DNA from: JBHJHP01 sp042219855
GTDB taxonomy: Bacteria; Bacteroidota; Bacteroidia; Bacteroidales; UBA5342
DNA: 64,000 nt
NCBI RefSeq assembly: GCF_042219855.1
Contig: NZ_JBHJHP010000011.1
Span: 1-64,000 of the forward strand
Direction of reading: 5' to 3'
Shown here: positions 44,843 to 52,460 of the stretch, piece after piece
Layout: each line of letters starts with the position of its first letter
Position numbering within the stretch: the stretch's first letter is position 1
Position numbers and translations under genes: made by a program
Notes under the pieces: generated by a model
Told to the model about the DNA's origin: nothing
What the model saw: the letters and a program-made list of their open reading frames with translations, nothing else
The model's database searches: none

Positions 44843-45873
44843 AACAAACTTCCCGTTTTACATTACGATTGGTGATTGTAACGCTGCTGACTGTGGTGTT
44901 CTTTGTTGCTGATTTATTGATGGGAAGTGTATCTATTCCTCTGCCGGAAGCCCTCAAGATCCTGTTCGGATCAGGCCTTGATTCAACATTTACCTACATT
45001 ATACTGGATTTCAGATTACCTAAAGCCCTGGTTGCCATTTATGTGGGAGCCGGACTTTCAGTTTCGGGTTTGATGATGCAGACCCTGTTTCGCAATCCAC
45101 TTGCCGGACCATTTGTGTTGGGTATAAGTTCGGGGGCAAGCCTTGGCGTTGCGCTGTATACCATGGCAGCGGGTCTGGTATTTGGAACTGCTGCTGTATT
45201 TGCCACAGGAGCCCTGGGTATGGTCTTTGCAGCCATTATTGGAGCAGCACTGGTTATGTTGCTGACCCTACTCGTTTCGCTGAGGGTTAACGATACCGTG
45301 TCGTTGCTGATTGTGGGGATTATGTTTGGCAGCATCACAGGAGCCATAGTCACTGTTTTACAATATTTCAGTGATCCGAATACGGTACACAATTTTCTGG
45401 TGTGGACATTCGGAAGCTTGTCGGGAATCACCTGGAGTGAAGTCCGTATAATTACGGTTTGCTTTGCCATTGGTATTGTACTCGCATTTGCACTGGTAAA
45501 GAATCTGAATGCCATGTTACTGGGCGAAAATTATGCCCGCAGCATAGGGGTAAACAATAAACGATTACGCATTATAATTATACTGATCACCAGTCTGATA
45601 GCAGGTACTTTAACGGCTTTTGTTGGACCCATTGGTTTTATTGGCGTGGCTGTTCCGCATATGGCACGTTTCGGTCTCAGCAGTTCAGATCACAAAAAAC
45701 TGATGCCATTAACTGCATTATACGGCGCATCATTAATGTTGTTATTTGACATCGTTTCACAACTGCCCGGATTTCATAATACCCTGCCTATAAACGCCGT
45801 TACAGCACTGTTCGGTGCACCGGTTGTGATCTGGGTCATCTTCAGGAGTAAATCGAAAAAGAGTGCATTCTGA
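44839..45873 (+). CDS. FecCD-type ABC permease
   Basis: A 344-residue inner-membrane permease of the FecCD/BtuC family with about ten helices. Family segments seen are FRLPKALVAIYVGAGLSVSGLMMQTLFRNPLAGPFVLGISSGA near the N-terminus and GFIGVAVPHMAR, the contact region with the ATPase, near residue 270. It forms the channel of the importer with its own ATPase, encoded next to it. The start overlaps the binding-protein stop by 4 bp and its stop shares a base with the ATPase start, so the three genes are translationally coupled. Confidence 0.93.
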   Translation: MKQTSRFTLRLVIVTLLTVVFFVADLLMGSVSIPLPEALKILFGSGLDSTFTYIILDFRLPKALVAIYVGAGLSVSGLMMQTLFRNPLAGPFVLGISSGASLGVALYTMAAGLVFGTAAVFATGALGMVFAAIIGAALVMLLTLLVSLRVNDTVSLLIVGIMFGSITGAIVTVLQYFSDPNTVHNFLVWTFGSLSGITWSEVRIITVCFAIGIVLAFALVKNLNAMLLGENYARSIGVNNKRLRIIIILITSLIAGTLTAFVGPIGFIGVAVPHMARFGLSSSDHKKLMPLTALYGASLMLLFDIVSQLPGFHNTLPINAVTALFGAPVVIWVIFRSKSKKSAF

Positions 45874-46883
45874 TGGTGGAATTTAAAAACATACCGTTCG
45901 ATACCATTCTTCAGACCACTGAACTGTCCATAGGGTACAAAAGCCGCAGGAAAGTACATAAGGTCGTCATGTCAGATCTCAACCTGAGCATTTTCAGGGG
46001 AGAAATGATTTGCCTTATCGGTCCAAACGGTGTCGGTAAATCAACATTGATCCGAACGATTTCGGGCATGCAGCCTGCCATTGAAGGTGAAACCTACATT
46101 GAAAATATTCCGCTGAATGATGAAAACCTCAGGCAGCTGTCACGTATGATCAGTGTGGTATTGACAGACCGCATCAATCCCGGACATTTTACGGTGTTCG
46201 ATATGGTGGCTATGGGACGGCATCCGCACACCAACTGGTTTGGAAGTCTGGCAGCTCAGGATATCGGGGCGATAGAAACCGCGTTAAAGCAGGTAGGAAT
46301 GTTGCCTTTTTCGGATCAGCCCTTCGAAAACCTGAGTGACGGTGAGCGGCAGCGTGTCATGATCGCCAGGGCTCTTTCGCAGGATTGTCCGCTGATTTTA
46401 CTGGATGAACCGACTGCACACCTTGATTTACCCAACAGGGTGGAAATTATGAAACTTTTGCGTTCCCTGGCCAGAAAGACCAATAAATCTATCCTGATAT
46501 CCACACACGAGCTGGATCTGGCGTTGCAGACGGCCGACCGCGTATGGCTGATGACAGAAGAGCGGGGAGTGATCACAGGAACACCGGAGGACCTCGTGTT
46601 AAGCGGTGAGTTCGAACATGCATTTCATAACCAGTCCTTTGATTTTGAGATCAACTCGGGAACGTTTAAGGTGGTCTATGAGCAGAATAAATTTGTAAAA
46701 CTTAAGGGTGATAATGTGCGGGTTTTCTGGACGCGAAGGGCATTGGAGCGGCATGGATACCGGATATCGGATGAGGCACCGTTTGAGGTCATTGTAAACG
46801 GGAAGGACTGGCTGGTTGTCCGCGGAACAGAAAGAGTAGTATGCAATACGATTTGGGAGGTTTTGAATTCACTGATTGCCTGA
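45873..46883 (+). CDS. FecE/BtuD-type ABC ATPase with C-terminal extension
   Basis: A 336-residue ATPase. Walker A is GPNGVGKST (50-58), the signature is LSDGERQR (154-161), Walker B is LILLDEP (174-180) and the switch His lies in STHELD (210-215). The core takes about 255 residues; the remaining 80 form an extension (after FEINSGTFKVVYEQN) that ends with a small alpha/beta part containing ERHGYRISDEAPFEV. Such an extension is not in canonical BtuD/FecE and could regulate activity. It powers the importer encoded by the two genes upstream. Confidence 0.92.
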   Translation: MVEFKNIPFDTILQTTELSIGYKSRRKVHKVVMSDLNLSIFRGEMICLIGPNGVGKSTLIRTISGMQPAIEGETYIENIPLNDENLRQLSRMISVVLTDRINPGHFTVFDMVAMGRHPHTNWFGSLAAQDIGAIETALKQVGMLPFSDQPFENLSDGERQRVMIARALSQDCPLILLDEPTAHLDLPNRVEIMKLLRSLARKTNKSILISTHELDLALQTADRVWLMTEERGVITGTPEDLVLSGEFEHAFHNQSFDFEINSGTFKVVYEQNKFVKLKGDNVRVFWTRRALERHGYRISDEAPFEVIVNGKDWLVVRGTERVVCNTIWEVLNSLIA

Positions 46884-46905
46884 TCTTACATTTGTACTAT
46901 CTTTG
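46876..46905 (+). promoter_or_regulatory. Promoter for pcm inside the ATPase 3' end
   Basis: TTG (46876-46878) within the last codons of the ATPase gene, a 19-bp spacer and TATCTTTG (46898-46905). The predicted start, 5-7 bases after the box, coincides with the ATG of pcm at 46912, so the mRNA would be leaderless or nearly so. Confidence 0.6.
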
Positions 46906-46911
46906 TTGTAT

Positions 46912-47559
46912 ATGCAGAATCCAAACGATGAAATAAGGTTTACCGGACAACGGGAACGGTTGGTGCGTGAACTGGAGCGGAAAGGAATAAAGGATGTTTC
47001 TGTTTTAAATGCCATAAATAAAGTTCCCCGGCATAAATTTTTCAGACCTGATTTACTCTCATTTGCTTATTACGATAATGCCTATCCGATTGGAGCGGGA
47101 CAGACCATATCACAGCCTTATACTGTTGCTTATCAGACGGCCTTACTCAAAGTGGACAAAGGTTTAAAGGTGTTGGAAATTGGAACCGGATCGGGTTATC
47201 AGGCTGCAGTTTTATGTGAGATGGGTGCTGCTGTGTACAGCATTGAACGCCAGAAAAGTCTCTACTCGCTTACACCTGTTTTACTGAAAAGACTGGGATA
47301 CTATCCCAAACTGGTTTATGGTGACGGGTTTGAAGGGATTCCGGATGAGGCACCATTTGAGCGGATACTGATTACGGCAGCAGCTCCGGAGGTTCCACAG
47401 AAATTGCTGAAACAACTGACTGTGGGTGGACTGATGGTTGTGCCGGTTGGTGGTGAACTGCAGATAATGATGCGGATTACACGGATCAGCGAAACGGATT
47501 TTGAAATGGAAAAATTTGGTGCGTTTACGTTTGTGCCCATGTTGAAAGGAACAGAGTAA
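46912..47559 (+). CDS. pcm: Protein-L-isoaspartate O-methyltransferase
   Basis: A 215-residue cytoplasmic methyltransferase that marks isoaspartyl residues in aged proteins for repair. I start at the ATG at 46912 (MQNPNDEIRF); an earlier TTG at 46876 is inside the ATPase gene. It has the family opening RERLVRELERKGI and VPRHKF, YDNAYPIGAGQTISQPYTVA, the SAM-binding loop EIGTGSGYQAA, and the RILITAAAPEVP segment. Its own promoter overlaps the end of the upstream gene, so it may be expressed apart from the importer. Confidence 0.95.
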   Translation: MQNPNDEIRFTGQRERLVRELERKGIKDVSVLNAINKVPRHKFFRPDLLSFAYYDNAYPIGAGQTISQPYTVAYQTALLKVDKGLKVLEIGTGSGYQAAVLCEMGAAVYSIERQKSLYSLTPVLLKRLGYYPKLVYGDGFEGIPDEAPFERILITAAAPEVPQKLLKQLTVGGLMVVPVGGELQIMMRITRISETDFEMEKFGAFTFVPMLKGTE

Positions 47560-47574
47560 ACAATTAGGAATCAC

Positions 47575-47704
47575 TGTTGTCCGGTTAAAGCTTCAGAGAT
47601 TCCTCGCTACACCCGGAATGACAGCCAGCAAATGCCTGTCATTCTGATCGTAGTAAAATGAAGCGAAGAATCTTTAAGTAATATTGATTTTTAGCCGGAC
47701 AACA
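47575..47704. mobile_element. MITE-like inverted-repeat element, copy 2
   Basis: TGTTGTCCGGTTAAA (47575-47589) and its complement TTTTAGCCGGACAACA (47689-47704) flank a short insert that contains the inner pair CGGAATGACAG and CTGTCATTCTGA. Ends and inner words match the longer element at 6301-6514, so the two belong to one dispersed family. It has no gene. Confidence 0.55.
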
Positions 47705-47738
47705 TTGATAAGGAGTGTAGAATTACGAATTTATATTT

Positions 47739-47880
47739 TGTTAAATCCTCCGATCCAGATGTAAAATCGGGACCTCCTCCTTTTGATCAGGAGGACATGG
47801 TCCTTCAAATTTTAAGTTTTACGACGTCCCTCTTGTGAAAAGGGGGTGTCCGGCAGCGACGGACGGTGGATTTGTTAAAT
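47739..47880. repeat. Dispersed palindromic intergenic repeat
   Basis: TTTGTTAAATCCTCCGATCC (from 47737) faces GGACGGTGGATTTGTTAAAT (to 47880) as an imperfect inverted repeat. Inside are CCTCCTCCTTTTGATCAGGAGGA and CCCTCTTGTGAAAAGGGGG, each a hairpin. This word set recurs in intergenic regions of many Bacteroidota genomes, as far as I know. No open reading frame is present. Confidence 0.5.
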
Positions 47881-47993
47881 AAAGAACAGATAAATGAGGA
47901 ATGGCTCTTACATATTTCTGCGAGAATCTGCGTTTCAGTCTGCGAAATATCCTGATTCTTGCGTCTTGATTCTTGATTCTAAATAAAACTTAT

Positions 47994-48635
47994 ATGCTAA
48001 CAATTAAAACATTCATATTTAATCCGTTTCAGGAAAACACGTACGTGGTATCGGATGAAAGCGGAGCCTGTGTTGTCATTGATCCGGGATGTTCGTCGGA
48101 TCGTGAAAACAGCGACATTAGTGCTTATATTGAAGAAAATAAACTTAAGCCGGAAAAGGTATGGTGTACACATTTGCATGTGGATCACGTACTTGGGAAT
48201 GCCTTTTTTTACGAAAAATATGGTTTAAAGCCTGAAGCCCATTTTAACGAACAGGATCTGTATAACATGGTGAAAGGTCAGGCGCAGATGTTTGGTTTGG
48301 TAATGAATACAGAGCCTCCTTCCATCGGAAACTATCTGAATGAAGGGGATTTGATAAGGTTTGGAAACACGACGTTTAAAGTCTTGCTGGTGCCGGGACA
48401 TTCGCCCGGAGGGCTTTGTTTTTATTCAGAAAAAGACAGGGTGGTATTTGCCGGCGACTGCCTGTTCAGTGGGAGCATTGGACGAACAGATCTCTGGGGA
48501 GGTGATCACGACCTGTTGATCAGCAGAATTAAGTCCGAGCTACTGACTTTACCCGATGAAACCGTTGTATATTCCGGTCACGGCCCGATGACCACGATAG
48601 GAGAGGAGAAAGAAGATAATCCGTTTATTAATTAG
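47994..48635 (+). CDS. Metallo-beta-lactamase-fold hydrolase (glyoxalase II-like)
   Basis: A 213-residue cytoplasmic hydrolase; I start at the ATG at 47994 (MLTIKTFIFNPF) rather than at the upstream TTG at 47973. It has the zinc motif THLHVDHVLG, the second-site His in PGHSPGG, the bridging Asp in FAGDCLF and the final SGHGPMTTIG. The size and motifs fit glyoxalase II-like or persulfide dioxygenase-like enzymes of the YcbL type. It is monocistronic, behind a repeat-rich 430-bp gap. Confidence 0.9.
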   Translation: MLTIKTFIFNPFQENTYVVSDESGACVVIDPGCSSDRENSDISAYIEENKLKPEKVWCTHLHVDHVLGNAFFYEKYGLKPEAHFNEQDLYNMVKGQAQMFGLVMNTEPPSIGNYLNEGDLIRFGNTTFKVLLVPGHSPGGLCFYSEKDRVVFAGDCLFSGSIGRTDLWGGDHDLLISRIKSELLTLPDETVVYSGHGPMTTIGEEKEDNPFIN

Positions 48636-49131
48636 TGGGAGTGCAACTTTAAGTCGCAGCCACTTCTGACCTACTATTTTACAGAGGTATTGCTTTGGGC
48701 AAAATAATATTTTTAAAAATATTATACTCAGAAAATTAATATTCAGACTTTTCCAGAATATATTCGGCTGTTTCAGGTTTTAATTGCTCAAAACAAAGCT
48801 AATATAACTGGAATAAGTCGGTTTTTAGACATTTTATTTAATGTTAATACTCTTTTGTAAAATTCGTAATATCAGCTAATAGTACCAAAGCTAACTAAAA
48901 ATATGCCTCTTGACAGTAAGTCAAATTTTTTGTAATTTGCACAAAACAACCCTGAATTATAAACTAAAATTTAAATTTTATATCTAAAAGAGAACTCAAT
49001 ATTATATTGTAATAAGTGAAGTATAGTATCTTTTTACACGGGGCAAAAAACACCCCGCCTCGTTACTGAAGCAGGGTGAAAACTAAGTTTTTAATCTGTG
49101 AAACCAGCACGTTTCACACAAATACAAAATT
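48636..49131. other. AT-rich intergenic region with leader hairpins
   Basis: This 496-bp stretch holds no gene. It contains the promoter-like pair at 48910-48939 and a long leader for the gene at 49132. The leader can fold as CGGGG/CCCCG (49039-49043 with 49053-49057) or, exclusively, CACCCcGC with GCaGGGTG (about 49051-49078), followed by AAAACTtaAGTTTT; a GTGAAAC/GTTTCAC hairpin (49098-49104 with 49111-49117) sits just before the start codon. Confidence 0.5.
48910..48939 (+). promoter_or_regulatory. Probable promoter of the orphan island
   Basis: TTGACA (48910-48915) and, 20 bp on, GTAATTTG (48932-48939), one base short of TAnnTTTG. A start near 48945 would give a leader of about 185 bases with several hairpins before the ATG at 49132. 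Confidence 0.4.
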
Positions 49132-49866
49132 ATGAAAAATAAAGTTTTAATCATTACTCAAAAGTTACCTGTGTACAATTTAGTTTTATGCTTAGCCTTA
49201 GTTTCAGTTTTTATGCTTAGCTGTAACAACGATTCTGAGGTGTTAAATCAAGAACCTGTAAAAGAATTGATCACGATTGATAACTTGGGTCAAGTCCATA
49301 ATTATTTGTTAGACAAATATGAAAAAAGCAGCTTAAAATCAACATTAACATCTAAAACTTTTGGTGATGTTTATAATGAGTTTGAAAGGATATTGCTTGA
49401 ATCTGAAAAATATTCGACAAATTCAACGATCCTATCTGATCTTACTGATTCAGAAAAATTAGAAATTCTGAATAAATTTGCTGATTTAAAATTGGATAAC
49501 AACTTCCAGAAAGAATTTAAAAGAAGATTTATAACTTACTTTCAAAGTCTTCAAGACATTGACGCTGATATTAAAGCAGATATTTTAAATACTGTTAATA
49601 ATTATACTCTGATAGATAGTCCAGATGATTTTGAAAACAAAAGAAGTTATAATTTAGCTATAGCTTATAACAATGTTTACAAATCATCAATGGATTATTG
49701 GGGTACGAATAATAAATTGAAGAGTGTCAATATTACGGAAAACCAAGCGATTATTTGGGCTGATGCTGCTGGCGCTTTAATTGGTTTAGGCTGTGGAGGT
49801 GTTATGAGTATTTTGATGGGTGCAGCTACTTCTAATATGATAGTTGAATGTTATAATATGGAGTAA
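49132..49866 (+). CDS. Orphan lipoprotein with glycine-rich hydrophobic C-terminus
   Basis: A 244-residue predicted lipoprotein (FMLSC, Cys 31). After the lipobox comes a segment with GQVHNYLLDKYEK (about 55-67), then helical, charged sequence (about 70-190) and a C-terminal hydrophobic stretch WADAAGALIGLGCGGVMS with AATSNMIVE (about 210-240). The HN-x-L segment and the small-residue tail recall a loosely defined set of Bacteroidota exported proteins, some with bacteriocin-like C-termini; this likeness is from memory. The gene is AT-rich and 11 bp upstream of a small membrane protein gene. Function unknown. Confidence 0.65.
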   Translation: MKNKVLIITQKLPVYNLVLCLALVSVFMLSCNNDSEVLNQEPVKELITIDNLGQVHNYLLDKYEKSSLKSTLTSKTFGDVYNEFERILLESEKYSTNSTILSDLTDSEKLEILNKFADLKLDNNFQKEFKRRFITYFQSLQDIDADIKADILNTVNNYTLIDSPDDFENKRSYNLAIAYNNVYKSSMDYWGTNNKLKSVNITENQAIIWADAAGALIGLGCGGVMSILMGAATSNMIVECYNME

Positions 49867-49877
49867 AAGTTATTGTT

Positions 49878-50234
49878 ATGATCAGATTTAAAACAAAAAT
49901 CTTGGATTTTACAATTCTTATCGTATTCATTTTTTGGGGTATTTTAGACTTATTTTCATTAATTCCAAAATACCAGTTCATAATTGATTTAACTTGCTCA
50001 ATATATTTTGTGGTTATATTTGAGATTTCCTTAAAAAGAACACAAGATAGAGATTCAAGATATAGTTCTCTTGTTAAATCAGTTTTTCTTTTTAATGCAA
50101 TATTAATTGCTACTGCAGTTATTATTCATTTTCGAGATTTAACAATACGAATAAGTGGATTAGAGGTTGTAAATATTGTTTTACCTCTTCAAAGTTTGTA
50201 TTATTTGTATTATCTCAGAAAGAATAACAGTTAA
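49878..50234 (+). CDS. Small membrane protein of the orphan island
   Basis: A 118-residue protein with about four hydrophobic helices (about 9-28, 32-50, 66-84 and 90-112) and short charged loops (SLKRTQDRDSRYSSL). No family is recognised. It follows the lipoprotein gene by 11 bp and should share its transcript; a hairpin lies after it. By position it could be an immunity or partner protein for the lipoprotein, but this is inference. AT-rich like its neighbour. Confidence 0.6.
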   Translation: MIRFKTKILDFTILIVFIFWGILDLFSLIPKYQFIIDLTCSIYFVVIFEISLKRTQDRDSRYSSLVKSVFLFNAILIATAVIIHFRDLTIRISGLEVVNIVLPLQSLYYLYYLRKNNS

Positions 50235-50255
50235 TAGGAATCTGTTATCTTTAAA

Positions 50256-50285
50256 GGGGCTGTCTTATTGATGCAAGATGGCCCC
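50256..50285 (+). terminator. Hairpin after the two-gene orphan unit
   Basis: GGGGCtgTCT (50256-50265) pairs with AGAtGGCCCC (about 50276-50285) around a TATTGATGCA loop. The following bases TATTGGTTTCTGTT are only moderately T-rich, so termination may be weak. Confidence 0.4.
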
Positions 50286-50287
50286 TA

Positions 50288-50410
50288 TTGGTTTCTGTTA
50301 GGAAATATCTAATTCAAGTAGTATTAAATGAAGTATACAAGAACCGCAAATTGGATGTATATGTAACTAGTAATTCTTTGGCATCTTTTAAAGAGAACAA
50401 GTATAATTAA
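50288..50410 (+). pseudogene. Remnant of an AAA/DUF4143-type ATPase
   Basis: One frame reads without a start codon into NEVYKNRKLDVYVTSNSLAS, then FKENKYN and a stop at 50408. YVT(G)SNS and SFKE are hallmarks of the AAA-family DUF4143 ATPases (sensor segment YVTGSNS, later LSFKE). Here the Gly is missing and the part between the two motifs is deleted, so only a fused scrap is left. The call rests on short motif likeness. Confidence 0.35.
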
Positions 50411-50587
50411 GGATAAATTCACTACTATTATTACAAGCAGTAGTGGAGGGTTATTTTCCGTTTCACATATCTTGGTTCCGGATGTGGTTATCCAAGTACG
50501 AAAAATTTTAGCAGCAGATTTCACATATTTTTTAAAATACAGTTTTATATGGAACAGCTCCAGAGGGAATTCTTGGAGAGCAGTAAG

Positions 50588-50615
50588 AATTACGTTTAAG
50601 TACTTAAACGTAATT
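50588..50615. repeat. Perfect 28-bp palindrome
   Basis: The 28 bases at 50588-50615 read the same on both strands (half-site AATTACGTTTAAGT). The palindrome ends 14 bases before the ATG of the small membrane protein gene at 50630 and has no loop, so a dimeric regulator site or a cruciform is as likely as a terminator. Confidence 0.8.
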
Positions 50616-50629
50616 TGTTGATTATTAAA

Positions 50630-50815
50630 ATGTACAGACCTTATAAGTCCCTGATCATCTTTTTTATGATCTTTGAATTAATAGCAGCAGTCGTTTTCGT
50701 TAAAGAAGAAATTAGCTTACGACTATTTTTGATATTTACAGAATTATCTGTTGGTATGATTGCATTGCAAAAGTACAATGAAATCCAAAGGAATAAAAAG
50801 AATAATACAAAATAG
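50630..50815 (+). CDS. Tiny membrane protein
   Basis: A 61-residue protein (start at the ATG at 50630; an upstream TTG at 50615 is unlikely). Two hydrophobic helices (about 6-25 and 29-48) are followed by a polar, lysine- and asparagine-rich tail. No family is recognised. It lies just after a perfect palindrome and 55 bp before the convergent metK gene. It may be a member of the same orphan island as the other small membrane protein. Confidence 0.45.
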   Translation: MYRPYKSLIIFFMIFELIAAVVFVKEEISLRLFLIFTELSVGMIALQKYNEIQRNKKNNTK

Positions 50816-50870
50816 CTCAAACAGACTTGAGAAATTGATCCGATGACTTAACGTCATCGGATCAATAGTT

Positions 50871-52154
50871 TTATAATTTAAATGCCTCTTTAATAGCATC
50901 CACATAGTCGAGTTTTTCCCAGGTAAACAGTTCTACTTCTGTTTCAAGTTCACCGGAATAAGGCGAACTGAATTTTTTGCGAACCACTTCCGGTTTACGA
51001 CCCATGTGACCATAAGCTGCTGTTTCCAGATAAATAGGGTTTCGCAGTTTAAGCCTTGTTTCAATGCCGTTTGGCGTCAGATCAAAAATCTCAGACACTT
51101 TGTTGGCAATGGCGGCATCACTTAAATCAACGTTTGATGAACCATAAGTCTCCACAAAAACACTGATTGGCTCCGCTACACCGATGGCATACGACAACTG
51201 AACCAGGATTTCATCGGCTACACCTGCTGCTACAATATTTTTAGCAATATGCCGCGCTGCATAAGCTGCTGAACGGTCTACTTTTGATGGATCTTTACCG
51301 GAAAAAGCACCACCACCGTGAGCACCTTTGCCGCCGTAAGTATCCACAATAATTTTACGTCCTGTTAAACCGGTATCACCGTGAGGTCCACCGATAACGA
51401 ATTTTCCGGTTGGGTTCACATGGTAGATTATTGCTTCATCGAACAGTGCCTTAACACGTTCAGGAAGGTGTGATTTTACCCTTGGGATCAAAATATTGAT
51501 CACATCGCTTTTTATTTTAGCCACCATGTCTTCGTCAGCCTTCAGCTGAGCATCCGGCGATGAGGGTGTAATAAACTCGTCATGTTGTGTTGATACCACA
51601 ATGGTATGAATACGTTCAGGAGCGCCATTGTCATCATACTGAATGGTAACCTGCGATTTGGAATCCGGACGAAGATAAGTCATCTCTTTTCCTTCGCGAC
51701 GGATATCAGCCAGTTCTTTAAGCAACAAATGTGATAATTCCAGCGAAATAGGCATGTAATTATCGGTCTCCCTGCTGGCGTATCCGAACATCATCCCCTG
51801 GTCACCGGCACCTTGTGTTTTGGGGTCTTCACGGTCCACACCACGGTTAATATCAGCCGATTGTTCATGAATGGCATTCAGTACACCACAGGAGTCACCC
51901 TCAAAACGGTATTCTCCTTTTGTGTAACCTATTTTGTTGATGACACGGCGTGCGATTTCCTGTACATCAACGTAGGTCTGAGATTTTACTTCACCGGCCA
52001 GTACAACCTGTCCGGTAGTTACCAATGTTTCGCAAGCAACTTTCGACCTCTTGTCGAAAGCCAGAAATTCGTCGAGCAGAGCATCTGAAATCTGATCGGC
52101 AACCTTATCAGGATGGCCTTCAGATACGGACTCTGATGTAAATAAATATCCCAT
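50871..52154 (-). CDS. metK: S-adenosylmethionine synthetase
   Basis: A 427-residue cytoplasmic enzyme making SAM from methionine and ATP. The opening FTSESVSEGHPDKVADQISD, the GAGDQGMMFGYA hexapeptide region and the P-loop-like GGGAFSGKDPSKVDRSAAY are all present; length is somewhat above the 385-400 of most bacteria, as is usual in Bacteroidota. A SAM-II riboswitch lies 63 bp upstream on the same strand, so its expression should fall when SAM is plentiful. Nothing odd is seen in the gene. Confidence 0.98.
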   Translation of the reverse strand: MGYLFTSESVSEGHPDKVADQISDALLDEFLAFDKRSKVACETLVTTGQVVLAGEVKSQTYVDVQEIARRVINKIGYTKGEYRFEGDSCGVLNAIHEQSADINRGVDREDPKTQGAGDQGMMFGYASRETDNYMPISLELSHLLLKELADIRREGKEMTYLRPDSKSQVTIQYDDNGAPERIHTIVVSTQHDEFITPSSPDAQLKADEDMVAKIKSDVINILIPRVKSHLPERVKALFDEAIIYHVNPTGKFVIGGPHGDTGLTGRKIIVDTYGGKGAHGGGAFSGKDPSKVDRSAAYAARHIAKNIVAAGVADEILVQLSYAIGVAEPISVFVETYGSSNVDLSDAAIANKVSEIFDLTPNGIETRLKLRNPIYLETAAYGHMGRKPEVVRKKFSSPYSGELETEVELFTWEKLDYVDAIKEAFKL

Positions 52155-52216
52155 GATTTAAGAATTAAACTTTAAACTTTGTGGAAGATTTGTCAGGCAA
52201 GGCTCATAAATGCAGA

Positions 52217-52267
52217 TTCTTTTTAGCATTTTTTTATGTGGTTGCAAGCAGCCAAATCTTTCCACGA
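52217..52267 (-). ncRNA. SAM-II riboswitch upstream of metK
   Basis: On the minus strand, TCGTGG at 52267-52262 starts P1, which pairs GTGG with CCAC; loop L1 contains GATTTG and the conserved TTGCAA; the 3' part is AAATGCTAAAAAG. AUUU in L1 can pair with AAAU to form the H-type pseudoknot. The order and words match the SAM-II (metA) aptamer, known from Bacteroidota and alphaproteobacteria. It starts about 10 bases after a -7-like box and lies before metK. Confidence 0.88.
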
Positions 52268-52276
52268 TTACGGGTG

Positions 52277-52284
52277 CAAATATA
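52277..52284 (-). promoter_or_regulatory. -7 box of the metK promoter
   Basis: TATATTTG on the minus strand (52284-52277) is a full TAnnTTTG match. Transcription would start near 52271, so the SAM-II aptamer would form the very 5' end of the mRNA. A -33 TTG is not apparent at the usual distance. Confidence 0.5.
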
Positions 52285-52460
52285 TATTATTTTCAGATTT
52301 ATCTGTAATTTTTAACCATTTTAAATAGTTTTAGCGTGCAATAGCAGGCGGGCATTTAACCGTTATACTCATATTTAAAATACTATGGAATCATATTTTA
52401 TGATTTGCAATAGCAGCAGAACATGAAATTCCGTTATTTTTGTGAAGATTATCCGGATAT

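Noticed and set aside
50324..50524. 66-codon minus-strand frame with a hydrophobic segment
   Set aside because: It runs antisense over the ATPase remnant, has no promoter or neighbour on that strand, and its composition is explained by AT-rich DNA.
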